A stretch of 64,000 nt of DNA, taken from positions 65,922,970-65,986,969 of the forward strand of contig OX638135.1 of NCBI GenBank assembly GCA_951804985.1. The letters run 5' to 3'. Shown here one piece after another: positions 1-12,299 of this stretch. Each line of letters opens with the position of its first letter. Position 1 is the first letter of the stretch. A program made the translations under genes and the position numbers. Below the pieces are notes generated by a model. That model worked only from the letters and a program-made list of their open reading frames with translations, searched no databases and was not told where the DNA came from. The DNA is from Dryomyza anilis. Lineage: Eukaryota > Arthropoda > Insecta > Diptera > Dryomyzidae.

Positions 1-1916
1 TGTGGAGTATATATTGATATTTTTTTTCATTTCTACTTTTTGTATGTGTCCACATGGGACAAGCGCGACTTCACTTGTTGCTGCTAGCTGGAGCCTCTTT
101 CGTTGCTAGCTGCTTCGCTGCATTACGATGCTTTGCAGTTGTTGCCAATGGGTACCGATGAAACAATGTAAAAATAATTTGTCTCCTTGAGACACTACTT
201 TGTCTTTTTTGAAACAATGTAAAAGTTCAATAAAACGCGTGGTTGGTTAATGTTTAAGTTCAAACGTTATTTCTAATTTAATTTTAAGTTCTTAGTTTTA
301 AGTAATTGTACGTCGTTCAAAAGTGAACGTTGTGCTGCTGCAGATGTTAAAAGTAGTGATGCCATTACCCAACGGCCAAATATGGCTAAAATTTCTCAAA
401 AAATTGCTAAAAATTGCTAAATTTATTTTATTTAATACAAAACACTAGATTAGAAACACTTCGGTTAAGTTCCTCATTTTTTGAATAATTTTGGGAATTG
501 GGCACTTAAATAGTACCGTTTAAGTTTCCTAAAGTACTTTAATATTTATTTGTTAACCACTTTAATGCAAATATCATCTATTCGGGATCCATGTCGAAAC
601 CTAAAAATGTTGATATTTTTATGCATTTTCCGTAAAAACATTTTGATTTAATAAAAAAGGGACATTTTGAAACTACTCATTTTACAATGATATCATGTTT
701 GAAAGAGGACACAGTTAATTTTACTGAAAATATTGAGTCCTTTTGTCTAATTAGTGTGAAACAAAGTTTCTTTCATTAATGGATTTTAATACTCACAAAA
801 AATACCTTCTAACAGCGATTTTTACCTATTTGTACTTTTACATACTCCGAGCCAATCTTTTTTCAATATTTGTTATGTTAATAATCGATATTACTATTTT
901 TTTTTGTTTAACTAAAGTTATATATTTTAATTAAGTTTTGTAACCAGTCGTTTATTAGAATTATTAATAGTTATTACTAGTTTTAAAAAAGCTGTATGCT
1001 AATGTATAAATTTAAATTATGTTAGCCTTTTATAAATTGTTCTATCAAAAATATTATACAAAACGAAAAATATTTTTATATTCATTCAAATAGAATCATC
1101 AAAGCGAGCGCTTAAATAAAAAAATAATTATTTTACATTTTAAATAAATATATCGTTTCATTGTGACGCCCTGTAGTGTTGCTTTTGAATTGTGTATTTT
1201 TGAATATTCGCCACATGCAAATAAAAATCTAATAAAAAAATAACTAAAATGGCTAAAATAAAAAGTGGCTAAATTTCCGGCTAATACACTCAGAGAAGAA
1301 ACACATTTTAAAATCAAGCACAGTCATAGTTGTTTTTAAAATTTTCAACTTTTGATCATACAACCATGTTTTAACAATACAAAATTTTAATACTAGGTTG
1401 AAATACATCAAATCAAAAATTACAACTTTAAATTAAAAATGCATTTCCAATTTTAAGTTGCAGCAATCTAATATCAAGATTGCAACAACTTTGATTTAAG
1501 ATTATATCAACTTTAAAAAAAAATTAAAAATGCAAGGCGTTCTCATTTCAATCTTAAATCAACGTTGTTCGTTGGTGAATTAAAAAATATCAACCTTACT
1601 CGACTTTCATGACGGCTTTTGCTTGATTTAAGGTTGTTTTTGCTTGATTTTACAATGTTTTTACGGCGCGAACAGTATGAACAAATTATTATTGTTGTTT
1701 TATGTTTTTGGCAAATAGTCAAGAAAAATCGAATTTTTAATACACAAGATCATAGTTCTCTTAATTTTTAATAAAATAAAACAAATATTCTTTATGTGGA
1801 GTATATATTAAAAAAGTTACGCTAGTTTAATGTAACCAATTTTTATTTTTAAAAAAGCCTTTGTTTCATGAATGTATGGAACTTTTCACTAAGGTGTATC
1901 CACAGATAACAATATA

Positions 1917-2061
1917 ATAATAGTTTGGCGCTACAGTCCTGTATGGAACTTCGGCCGTGCTCTCTCACCATTTAAACTGTGCGTGTTAGATTTGTACTCA
2001 AATTGGTGGGGCCTACAGTTTAGTGCAGAATCCGAACGGCGGGTGAGAGCTTTTCATAGGC
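1917..2061 (-). mobile_element. tRNA-derived SINE, 3' part only (tail fragment)
   Basis: This matches the tail half of the SINE at 16,964-17,267: a TTATTAT tail next to the GTAGTGCCAAACTA-type end, the GAGCTCGGCC-like core, and the GCCGTTCGGATTCGG block, all read on the minus strand. The tRNA-like head is missing. The fragment is duplicated with its surroundings at 27,100-27,245. Confidence 0.7.
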
Positions 2062-2468
2062 GTCCCATATTTCCAAAATATGTATGTATTTATATGAATT
2101 AAAATAGTGTACTATTTTTATTCATATAATTCTCTGATTTTGGGAACCTAAATTTTGTAACAATTTTTGAATATATTTGTAAACTGATTTCGAAAATGGC
2201 GTGAGATTTTTATCAACATTTTTTAAGCATGATTATATGGTTAAGGTGGAAGTTCTATAGTAATAATTTTTTGGTTATTATCAAAAATTGTTCGTTGAAC
2301 AGATACAAAAAATTAACATGAAATCTTAATCAGTATAAAATATTGTTATAAATAATAACTCCTTTTTTTAATATATGAATTTAAATGCGCACGTAATTTG
2401 TTTAATTTGAAATAAAATACGCGTGTAAATTTTTATGTATGGAATATAATGTTTTTTTTATTATAAAG

Positions 2469-3732
2469 CAAGGATTGAAATCGTAACCGAAACCGAAACA
2501 GATATCTGTTTAAAACCGTTTCATTTTTAAAACTGAAACCGTTATACGAAAATCAGAAATAAACCGATATCCAAAACCGAAATAAACGGTTTCGGTTTTA
2601 TACCGGTTTGAAACGGTTTTTAAAAAAGCATAAAAAGAAACAGGAAAACATATTTTATTTTATATAGATGATCTTAAGTATAAGGCATGTTTAAATGTCA
2701 TTAAATAAAATTTTGAGTTCTCAAAATAAAGTTTTTTTGTTGTACAAAAATTCACATGTTGTTTTTTGAGAAACATTGTATCCTAATAACAGTCTTTGGT
2801 CTAAAATTTGTTTTTTTTTCATTAATTTGTGTAGCGGTAAATAGAATTAACAACAAAACACCAGCAACTCGAAGCACAATTTTTTTGTTAAAAAATGATT
2901 AAATTTTGAATGATATTGTTTTTTTATTTATTGTATTAGTATAATAAAGTGGGACAAGTTTTGAAAAGTTCATTTGAATTATTTTTAAATTCTTTTAAAG
3001 GATGTATTCAATAGAATACCATTTATAAGTCTGAGTTTGATTGATTTATGAATGATTTTTTCAAAACGCCTAAATTTCGGACATATATATTAAGGATACT
3101 TATAATAAGGTAACAAAAAAACAATGGTGATACAAGAAAAAATTAGTAACTAATACGGAAAATAAAGTTCAAGTTCGAACATTTCAAGTATAAAGGCAGA
3201 TATTTTTTTGCAAATATTGCAGTTCACTGAATTGTTGAAATTTAATTTATTTGGTTTTATGGATGGAAATTGTACAAAATTCTTCTTCTTTTCATGAAGA
3301 TTAAGAACATTTACCGATGTATTCTTCATGCTTTTATTTAAGGTTCGCCTCTCGTCTCTCCTCTGCAATTCAGATCATATCACAGGTGAAGTCAAAATGT
3401 TACTTTTCATTGATTTGTGGTCACGATTGAATTTTTTTCTTGGCGAAATCAATTAAATAATTCAAATAACACAATATTTTCACTAAAATAACAACAAACA
3501 TTGTTAAATTACGTCTCCCACTTTACCCCAATATAACAATTTGAACATAACTTAGCACAATATAAACAATGTAAAATTATTTGAAAATTATGGAAAAAAA
3601 CCGAAATAAAAACCGAAACCGTAACTTGGAACCGGTATACCGAAACCGTTTCGTAATAAAAACCTAAAACCGTAACCGAAACGCGAAAAAAACCGAAATC
3701 GAAACCGTTATTCGTTTAGGTTTCAATTCTTG
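2469..3732 (+). mobile_element. hAT-type non-autonomous transposon, copy A
   Basis: The element is 1,264 bp, begins CAAGGATTGAAA and ends TTTCAATTCTTG, giving an imperfect 12-bp terminal inverted repeat (TIR). It is flanked by a perfect 8-bp direct repeat, TTATAAAG (2,461-2,468 and 3,733-3,740), the target-site duplication length typical of hAT elements. Both ends carry dense arrays of ACCGAAACCG-type motifs (2,475-2,610 and 3,600-3,720), probably transposase-binding subterminal repeats. The interior is AT-rich and has no transposase ORF, so it would need a transposase supplied in trans. A related locus at 23,847-23,854 has the same flanks with a single TTATAAAG and no element, which confirms the boundaries. 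Relatives are at 8,694-10,299 (inverted), 27,653-28,915 and 48,632-50,412. Confidence 0.88.
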
Positions 3733-4104
3733 TTATAAAGGTATATAAATCTAATTTAAATACATTGTATTGCGATACTTTTTCTTAGTGCAAGAGCAAT
3801 TATTAGTTGACTGATAATATTGACCAAAACATTTCTAGGTAACCAAATTTAACCAAAATCCAAATTTGGTCGATTTGATTTTGGAATGACTCGTTTAAAA
3901 CATTTTATTATTTAAAGGAGTTGATTTTTATCGATCATAATTTTGTTACTTCTTTTTAAATTTTTTAAATTTCAATAATTTTGAAATTTTATTGTTACTT
4001 TAAATAACAATAAAAACAAGTAAATTATGTTTAAGTTTATTATGTTTTTTTAACGATTTTTCAACAACACAATTTGTATTTTCTGATAAAATATATTTTT
4101 ACTC

Positions 4105-4603
4105 ATAATAATTTTTGTATTTGAATAAAATTTTTTATTGAGATTTCATTTTAAATTTATTTTTCTGTTCAACGAACAATTAAATGATAAAATTTTTATA
4201 AACAAAATTAAAGCATCGATTAAAAGTGTATTTTATTATTTCTGAACTTTTCTGTATTATCAATAGTTATATATAAAAACTATAAAAACATTGCGCAGTC
4301 TATTATATCAGTGCGTCACAAAAGCATGTCATACAACAACAAAATGAACTAACTGTGAAAAATGCGCGTGCTGCCGGGGCAGACTGTTTTCGCTGTTGCA
4401 CGGAGTTGCCCCAACGAAATATTTACCATGGCACTTGCGCGATATGCTGCTTTGTTTTCTCATTTCACGTCTGCGCGGACTGCAGTTTTTATTTTCGGCG
4501 CTTGGCTGCTCGGTTTCTTAACTTTCGAAGCCCGCACGAGGACAGGTACAGGAATGGTAAAAAGCATTACTCGTTGTGGCGGGATGTGTTGTAAACAAAA
4601 ATG
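4105..4603 (+). mobile_element. Fold-back element, right arm (family of 22,732-24,642)
   Basis: This stretch matches the right arm of the fold-back element at 24,175-24,642 and, in reverse, the arms at 21,007-21,405 and 22,732-23,085. It includes a locally GC-rich block around 4,360-4,600. Open frames at 4,355-4,594 and 4,362-4,703 lie in this block; they overlap each other, run into the TA microsatellite and are not conserved between copies, so I do not call them genes. Confidence 0.7.
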
Positions 4604-4612
4604 TGATTTGAG

Positions 4613-4624
4613 TATATATATATT

Positions 4625-4657
<33 letters not shown>

Positions 4658-4686
4658 ATTTATATATATATATATTTATATATATA
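4613..4686. repeat. (TA)n microsatellite with TTTA interruptions
   Basis: An alternating TA tract broken every 15-20 bp by TTTA. It abuts the terminus of the TA-flanked MITE that begins near 4,685. Confidence 0.97.
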
Positions 4687-7352
4687 CTGAGGGAAAAAAG
4701 TAATAAAATTAAATAAAAAAGTCATAAATTTAAATACTTTTCGACACGTTTTTCACCCGTAGTCTTTTGTATTTAAATTAAATACTTTTTATTTTAACTT
4801 AATGTAAATACTTTTTATTCAAATTTATTACGTACGTAATAAAATTTTAAGTAAATACATTTTATTTAAATTTATTACGTATCTAATAAAATTTGAAGTA
4901 AATATTTTATATCACTTTTTATTAAGGTTATAACATGTGAATTTAATCACAATATCATAAATATGTAAATTGGTTTTTTAAAAACTATTTATTTTATATA
5001 AAGAAGAATAGGAATAGATAAAATTATTATTTTATTTTACTGTTTTCAAAATTATTAATAAAATTAAATACTTTTTTTATTTATTTTGAAATTAAACACT
5101 TTTTTCACCCGTAGTCTTTTGTATTTAAATTAAATACTTTTTATTTAAACTTCATCTAAATACTTTTTATTCAAATTTATTACGTACGTAATAAAATTTG
5201 AAGTAAATACTTTTTATTTAAATTATTATTATGTATGCATACATAAAGGGACGATCCGTTGAAACCGCCTTACATGAGGAAAGGTCTATGGACCTAAAAG
5301 GACTCACTCTAGCAGCCTTCATAGATGTTAAGGGTGCTTTTAATAACGTTCACACTGACACACTGATCTCGTCCCTTGCTTCTTTTGACGTAACCCGGCT
5401 ATTTTAAACTGGGTACGTCATATGTTGTGCAACAGATCCATCACTTGTCAGCAGGGCAATATTACTATAAGGGGAAGGGTGTTTCGCGGTACCCCACAGG
5501 GTGGCATTCTCTCACCGCTACTCTGGGTCGTCACCATAAACAGTCTCCTAAGAAGACTAACCGAGGCTGGTTTACATGCTGTCTGCTACGCAGACGACAT
5601 CGCCATCCTGGCCTCGGGTACACATCCTCTTCTCCCTTCTAGACGAATCCAAGAAGATGACCCACTGGATTTTCACCAGCGTTGTACGACCAATACTCAC
5701 ATATGCGTCTCTTGTATGGTGGACAGCTTTGGGACGAAAATGTAACATCAAACCACTCGAGAAAGTGCAACGGGTGTGTTGTCTCGGCATTTCAGATGCG
5801 ATGTCTACCACTTCGACCAAAGCAATTGAGACTATTCTAAACATACGCCCAATACAAATTCATGTTAAATTTGAGGCCGCGGTCGCAGCGGCTCGACTAA
5901 AGATCCTTGGGGGATGGCTCAATTCCGAGACATTAACCAATCACCAAACCATAATTAACTCAATTTCTAATACTGATTCTACAGGTAATTGGAACTGCGA
6001 CCGCATCCCGGAGGAAACCAATCATACCGCCGCAAAGTTCGCTTTCCCGACTAGGAAGGAATGGGACAACGGTCAGGTATTGTCTAGCAATCCGGGGATT
6101 CACTTCTACACTGACGGATCAAAACTAAACGGTCACACTGGAGCAGGCTTTTTCTGTGAAGCCTTTTCTGCAAAAGAAATACTTCGTCTGCATGACCACA
6201 ACACCGTCTTTCAGTCGGAAGTAGTGGCTATAACAGAAGGGGCTAAATTTATACAAAGCACTCACTGTGTAGACAAGTGTATTAAAATTTTCTCAGACAG
6301 CCATTAGAGCTTTATTCACTGATAAGGTAAAATCCAGAGTGGTTCTACAATGTAAAGAGGCCCTTGCTGATCTCTTACTTGTTAACACTGTGGACATTAT
6401 CTGCGTCCCAGGACACTGTAGCATTGAGGGGAACGAAATAGCCGACGAAATGGCGAAAATGGATCAGAAATGGGCACAGTCTCAGTCATAACCGGCAGAC
6501 CTTTCCAATTTCTAAAAAACGAGATGAGCTCATGGGCTTATCGACTTCACAAAAAATCATGGGAAGAATCCCCCGAACAAATCCAAAACAAACAAAATTC
6601 TAACGCTTAATAAAAAGGAGTTAAAACATACACAGGCATCCTCACGGACCATAATGAGCTAAGAGGTCATCTTTTCAAATTGGGAAGAGTCGACTCTTAC
6701 TTCTGCAAGGCCTGTGAGGAAGAGACAGAGACGCTTGAACACTACTTGTGTCACTGCCCGGCATTTACCAGACTTAGATTCATCCACTTTGGAGCTCCGC
6801 TTATTTCATCATTGAAACAACTGGGAAGCTTGGACTGGAAAGTACTAAGAAAATTTGTCAAATCCACGGAATTTCTAAACTCCACTGAGTAGCATAACAG
6901 CTACAACACATTACAGACGACTCATGCTCCGAGGGGTCACAACGGGCCTACTTTATGGCCTAGGTGTACTCTGTGCGATGCACAGAGGGGTTTTTCTCCC
7001 CTCCTTCAATCAATCAATCAATCAATGTATGTAATAAAATTTGAAGTAAATACTTTTTATCACTTTTTAATAAGGTTATAACATTTAAGTTTAATCACAA
7101 CATCATAAATACGTAAATTGGTATTTTAAAAACTATTTATTTCATTTAAAAAAGATTAGGAACAGATAAAATTATTCTTTTATTTTACTTTTTCAAAATT
7201 TTTAATAAAATTAAATACTTTTTTATTTATTTTGAAATTAAATACGCACGTAATATTTTTTGTATGGAGTATTACGTTTTTTATTACAAAAGTATTTAAA
7301 TCAAATTGAAATAAATTTTATTTAATTTTGTTACGTCACTTTTTTCTTAGTG
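4685..7352. mobile_element. TA-flanked MITE (family 1), split by a LINE insertion
   Basis: The left end reads ACTGAGGGAAAAAAGTAATA and the right end is the inverse, TTACGTCACTTTTTTCTTAG followed by TG and then TA. These are the TIRs of the intact copy at 56,886-57,403, which is flanked by TA dinucleotides as expected for Tc1/mariner-superfamily MITEs. The body is built of TACGTACGTAATAAAATTTG and AAATACTTTTTATTT modules, and part of the left half is repeated (4,740-4,870 and 5,097-5,220). The LINE at 5,238-7,024 is nested in it with a 7-bp target duplication. The element has no coding capacity of its own. Confidence 0.75.
5238..7024 (+). pseudogene. 5'-truncated LINE (R1/LOA/I-like) with RT, RNase H and CCHC motif
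   Basis: This is a relic of a non-LTR retrotransposon polyprotein. Conceptual translation, with frame changes, gives RT blocks at 5,255-5,640: an AFIDVKGAFNNVH-type motif, then GTPQGGILSPLLW, then CYADDIAIL with the catalytic DD. The frame then jumps straight to a connection-domain block, VVRPILTYASLVWW (about 5,680), so several hundred bases of the RT thumb are missing. RNase H follows at 6,100-6,470 (FYTDGSK, TVFQSE, a stop just after FSDSH, then VPGHCSIEGNEIADEMA). A CCHC motif, CKACEEETETLEHYLCHC, lies at about 6,705-6,757. The element ends in a TCAA repeat tail. A 7-bp duplication ATGTATG (5,231-5,237 and 7,025-7,031) flanks it. It is dead by truncation, deletion and frameshift. RNase H plus the C-terminal CCHC fits the R1/LOA/I groups; the exact clade is uncertain. 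Confidence 0.88.
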
Positions 7353-7506
7353 TATAAAAACACAAAAATCGCCATATATTTGTATTACGTTATAACTCAA
7401 AACTTGAGGCAATCTAAAAAACTGAGTATGAAGTCGTGATTAGAATCTTAAATTCCATCGGAAAATCATACTAAGATCGTGGAAAAATACCTCAATTTGT
7501 TGTCTA

Positions 7507-8131
7507 CACTGAATGAAAAAAGTAATAAATTTAAATACTTTTCGACACTTTTTTCACCCGTTGTCTTTTTTATTTAAGTTAAATACTTTTTATTTAAAAT
7601 TGAAGTAAATACTTTTTTTTAATTTATTACGTACGTAATAAAATTTGAAGTAAATACTTTTTATTTAAATTTATTACGTAGGTAATAAAATTTGATGTAA
7701 ATTTTTTTAATACTTTTTATTAAGATAATAAAGTTTTAATTTAATCACAAGATCATAAACTTGTCAATTGGTATTTTAAAACTATTTATTTCATGTAAAG
7801 AAGATTAGGAAAAGATAAAATTATTATTTCTTTTCTTTTTTTGAAATTCTTTATCACTCACGGTGGTTCTATAGGTTGGACACATGCCCACATATTACTT
7901 AAGTTTGTCGTGGTTACTTTCAAACAACAAACTTTAAAAATGTTAAAAAATTTCTATAATATAATATTTTAGAAATAATGAATTTAATTGCATAGGTAAT
8001 AAAATTAAATACTGTTTATTTAATTTTATATTTTTCTTCTTCTTATTCTTAAATTCTTCTTTTATTACAAAAGTATTTAAATTAAATTTAAATAGATTTT
8101 ATTTAATTTTATTACGTCAGTTTTTTCATTT
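7507..8131. mobile_element. TA-flanked MITE (family 1), long variant
   Basis: It starts CACTGAATGAAAAAAGTAAT after a TA (7,505-7,506) and ends in a decayed version of the family terminus near 8,131 (TTATTACGTCAGTTTTTTCA). It carries the TCACTCACGGTGGTT core near 7,855 that is shared with the copy at 44,562-45,199 and absent from the short copy at 56,886. No ORF. Confidence 0.7.
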
Positions 8132-8136
8132 TTATA

Positions 8137-8264
8137 TAACCGGAACTGGAAATGGAACCGTTTTTTTCAATTTTCTATGGAACTGGAATCGTTATTTTAT
8201 TTTTTATAGAACCGGAACTGGAACAGAAAACCAGAAACGGATCTGGAACTGGAACCATTACTAA
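8137..8264. repeat. hAT-like end fragment, ACCGGAACTGG array
   Basis: Degenerate tandem CCGGAACTGGAA motifs, like the ends at 18,720-18,897 and 21,636-21,808 that finish in a CAGGGCTAGGAACCG-type terminus (reverse strand). Only the array survives here. Confidence 0.55.
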
Positions 8265-8587
8265 ATTAATTAGATCAGAAATTAATATATCAAAAAATAC
8301 TAATTAAATCAATTTGGACAATGAATTTGGAAACAAAAACAAATATTAATTAAGTTACACATGTGGAAAATGGCATTTTAAAAATGTTGAGCTTTGCACA
8401 TTTTCATTATACATATTGATTGTCATACAAAATATGTTTTGTATTTTTGACAAATATTTTATTCACTTATTTCTCAAAATATGTATTTTATAATTAATGT
8501 TAACGTTTTACTAACGTTTAAGATCGTGTCCCGCGAGGAAACTTAAATACGACTATGAAACTATGCGACTTTATAAATGGTCAATTC

Positions 8588-8693
<106 letters not shown>

Positions 8694-10299
8694 CAAGGAC
8701 TGAAACCTAAACGAGTAACGGTTTCGATTACGGTTTCGGTTTTTTCCGCGTTTCGGTTTCAGTTACGGTTTCGGTTTTAAGTTTTTATGACTAAACGGTT
8801 TCGGTATACCGGTTCAATGCTACGGTTTCGGGTTTGATTTCGGTTTTTGTATAAGTTTTTTTTTCCATATTTTTCAAATAATTTAACATTGTTTATATGG
8901 TGCTAAGTTATGTTCATGAAATAATGCACATAGAACTTAACTTAAGAAAACTTCATGATTTTACAATTAACAAAAAAAGTATGTATAAAAGTAAAACAAA
9001 ACAATAATGTGCACAGTGCATATGCACAATCAATGTACGAACTATGGTAGCGAAGAAAAGTTAAAAAAACTTTGTTTTGTCTATGAAGCGACTTCTGAAG
9101 CAATTTTGAAGCTATTTACCGCTTCAAAAGTGTTTCACAGAGCTTATTTTTAAGATGCTTATATTCATTAGCCTTGAAAAAAAAACACACATCTTCATTA
9201 ATGTTCGCGTTCATAAATATTTTGCACGCTTTCCTTTGTTGTTTGTTGTTCAATATTTAGTAAAATCATGAATTCTTTTGAATTTCACTATTACCTTAAA
9301 AACATAATAAATACATTAAAATAATAAAAAAACGCAAGAGTTTTGCATAAATATTTTGCACGCTTTCCTTTGTTGTTTGTTGTTCAATATTTAGTAAAAT
9401 CATGAATTCTTTTGAATTTCACTATTACCTTAAAAACATAATAAATACATTAAAATAATAAAAAAACGCAAGAGTTTTGCTTTTCTTGCATTTCTTGAAC
9501 TTGCTCTTGTTCTTGCATTTCTTATCTTGCTCTTGTTCTTGCAAGAAAATTTCGATCTAGTTCTCTTTGTTCTTGCAAAAAATGCAAGAACAAGAAATGT
9601 TTGATTATCACTAATGTAAACTGATATCTGCCTTATACTTGAATTGTTTAAACTTGTCGAACTTGCACATCATTTTTCGTATTTCCTTAAATAGTTACTG
9701 AGATGTTAATAATTTGAAATTTTTGCATTACCATTGTTTTGTTTATGTCCGAAATTGAGCTGTTTTGAAAAATTACTCAAAAATCAATTAAAAGTCTTAT
9801 AAATGGTATTCTAGTGAATAGATCCTTTAAAAGGATTCAAAAAACATATTCAAATGAACTTTTCAAAATTGCCTCACACTACCCCAAGCTCCCCAATATA
9901 TTTTACTAATAAAATAAATAAAAAACCAATATTATTAAAATTTGAATCATTTTTTAATATAAAAATTGTGCTTGATGATGTTTTGTTGTTAATTCGATTA
10001 ATAAAACAAAAAACAAATTTTATACCAAAGAAATATTGGAAATATCGTTTCTCAAAAAACAACATGTGATTTTTTGTACAACCAAAAATGTTTATTTTGG
10101 GAACTCCAAATTTGAATAAATTACATTTTACTTATGATTTTCTATATAAACCCGTTTTGAACCGATATAAAACTGAAACCATTTATATCGGTTTTGGATA
10201 TCGGTTTATTTCTGATAATCGTATAACGGTTTCGGTTACGGTATCGGTTATAAAAATGAAACGGTTTTAAACGGATATCGGTTTCGGTTTCAATCCTTG
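8694..10299 (-). mobile_element. hAT-type non-autonomous transposon, inverted relative to copy A
   Basis: The element is 1,606 bp, begins CAAGGACTGAAACC and ends GGTTTCAATCCTTG. It has the same family termini as 2,469-3,732 but lies in the opposite orientation. Subterminal CGGTTTCGGTT arrays sit at 8,710-8,850 and 10,145-10,290. Flanks ACATATAT (8,686-8,693) and ATATATAT (10,300-10,307) match at 7 of 8 positions, consistent with an 8-bp duplication in a TA tract. Relative to copy A it has gained a 134-bp internal tandem duplication (9,212-9,480) and a CTTG-rich low-complexity block (9,480-9,600). Short open frames at 9,854-10,069 and 10,088-10,270 show no transposase motif. Confidence 0.82.
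9212..9480. repeat. 134-bp perfect tandem duplication
   Basis: Two adjacent copies, about 9,212-9,345 and 9,346-9,479, each running from CATAAATATTTTGCACGC to AACGCAAGAGTTTTG. By eye they are identical, so the duplication is recent compared with the host element. CTTGCATTTCTTG-like repeats follow to about 9,600. Confidence 0.93.

Positions 10300-10359
<60 letters not shown>
10300..10359. repeat. (TA)n microsatellite, far side of the hAT insertion
   Basis: A TA tract with one CATA interruption, continuous in kind with the tract at 8,590-8,693 once the intervening transposon is removed. Confidence 0.96.
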
Positions 10360-10370
<11 letters not shown>

Positions 10371-11474
10371 TCAATATTTTTGTGTTAGTTTAAAATATAC
10401 ATGTAGGAATGAGACCCACGACGCACATTGGGAAAAACATAGCTAAAACGCTCGCATCGCCTATTTTAAACGATAGTTTCTACATTTTTTGGAATACATA
10501 ATTGAAATTTTGACATTACCTTCAGAATTCTTTAGAGAATGGATGATACCCTACAGCCGTAAGTTAAGATTTTTGAAGAATTTCGCTGTGTAAAATCAAA
10601 CTAAAATATCAATGTTATGACAATGGATTCTGAAAGCCAGTCAAAAATAAAAATAAATTTTGAAAATTGGGGCTTAAATACTTTTATAGAGTTAGTTAAA
10701 GTGGGTTAAACATTAAATGCAATAATATGATAAAACTAGTGTAACTCAATATATTATTTAAATTCTTATCATCGAAGACTTGTAATCAAATAGTATATAC
10801 TTGTTATAGATTACGTTCACACATTATCAACCCATTTAAACCTTTTTTGACATTTTCTTTTAAAAATATTAGACAAATCTTCTTAAATAAGGTTTTAAAG
10901 TGTTTAAATGTCATACGGAAAAATGGCTCCCCAATTTTTCTTGGGTTCTCCAAATACAAGTAGCATATAAGGATTTATCGAGATAAGGACTTTTTCTTTT
11001 AATGTAATTTTTTTCATATATATACTACATGTGGAGATATTTTAAAATCGAAATATCTTAATTAGTTACAAATAGTTGCAGATAAATTTAGTACTGACAT
11101 GTAGGTAAAGGATCCTACTAATCAGTACATAAGTATTTGGCTGGTCCGAGATGATCCAAACACGTTCTATTCCATTGAAAATACACAATTTATAACAAAA
11201 AAAGTTAAAAATTAAAAGATAAGTTTAACTACCCATATATACCTCAATAAATAGAACTAAAATACAATTTTTAACTTAAATTGTTTACATTAATGTTCTT
11301 AATATAACTACTAAAAATTATTAGATTCCAATAAAAAATGGAGATTCTACAGCGATTTGTATACAGCATTGACAATTACATTTTTTGGTAAAGAAATATT
11401 CTATGAAAATAAGCTCACTTAAGATGACCGTAGACCGTATGTCCTTGGGTCACATGACTTGCAAAGATGATTTT
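10360..11474. other. AT-rich stretch with no recognisable feature
   Basis: About 1.1 kb of AT-rich DNA. I see no coding motif, TIR, tandem repeat or tRNA-like box. Part of the short open frame at 11,385-11,609 is repeated at 13,912-14,097 only because the DNA is duplicated. Confidence 0.6.
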
Positions 11475-12299
11475 CTACTTTCCAAAATAAGGAAAAACAA
11501 AGAAAAAAGTTTTAATTCCAAAAACGTTAGTTACCTCCAATGCGAGCTTTTAGACTGTGTTTTTCCCAATGTGCGACGTTTGAATACAAACACAAATTAT
11601 TTTCTATAAAAGTTTATTTTGCACCTTATCATGTATCTTTTTATGATCGTCTCGTTTTCAGTCCCCTTCGTCTAAAATTGGTGTAACGTATTCAAAAGGT
11701 TTTTTTCGTTTCGCTCTTTGATTCGAACGTTTCTTCAATAATTTTGTTTTGCCAACTATTTTTTTCGATATACAAAAATATATTTTTTTTACCTTCGCGT
11801 ATGATTTATATAAAACAACTGTCAAACAAACGTACTCAACGTTTCGTTTGATACATGAATTAAAAATTGTAGTCATACGTTATTCAACCGATTTTGAAAC
11901 AAATTGTAGCCGATATCGTTGTTACCGGAAATAAATGGTCAGGGGTGTTAATATAATAAATTGTCGCCCGTTCGAGCTTAATGGCTGCCTATTGAAACTA
12001 TTTCCTAATATTCTACAAATTCTGTCACCCAAATTCCTTCATTAAAGGTTACTAAGTTAAGTCTAATTTCTAAAGTGTCGCCTGTCCATGATTCTACGTC
12101 CGTCTTACACCACCCCTATACTAATTTTGGTGATGTTAAAGATGAAATGTCAATATTTAATATACAGTGGATCACAGCTTATTTCGTGCAGGCGCTGTGT
12201 TCAACTTTGAACTGCTATAACTCAGTAACGAATACCAATATAGAAAAATTTTAAACGACATTTTATTACTTGTATATATATCTTTACAGAGAAACTTAA

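Larger units (their letters stand above)
1..4603 (+). repeat. Segmental duplication copy A (left edge cut by window)
   Basis: About 4.57 kb (1-4,574) reappears in the same orientation at 25,190-29,574, an offset of about 25,183 bp. The copies match nearly base for base; differences are scattered substitutions and small indels, such as a 10-bp difference near position 18 and about 12 bp near 400. Homology is already present at base 1, so the duplication probably starts outside the window. The block holds a SINE fragment, a hAT-type element and half of a fold-back element, and no recognisable gene. Open frames at 1,099-1,317 and 3,150-3,368 (both minus) have no recognisable motif and I treat them as chance. 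An assembly artefact (unmerged haplotype) cannot be excluded. Confidence 0.9.

Noticed and set aside
1099..3368. Two 72-codon minus-strand frames, repeated at 26,283-26,501 and 28,333-28,551
   Set aside because: They recur only because the DNA is duplicated. The second lies inside the hAT-type element, and neither shows a recognisable motif or codon bias.
4355..4703. Overlapping ORFs in the fold-back arm, one running into the TA tract
   Set aside because: They are not preserved in the other arm copies (21,007; 24,428; 29,537), and one ends in translated microsatellite.
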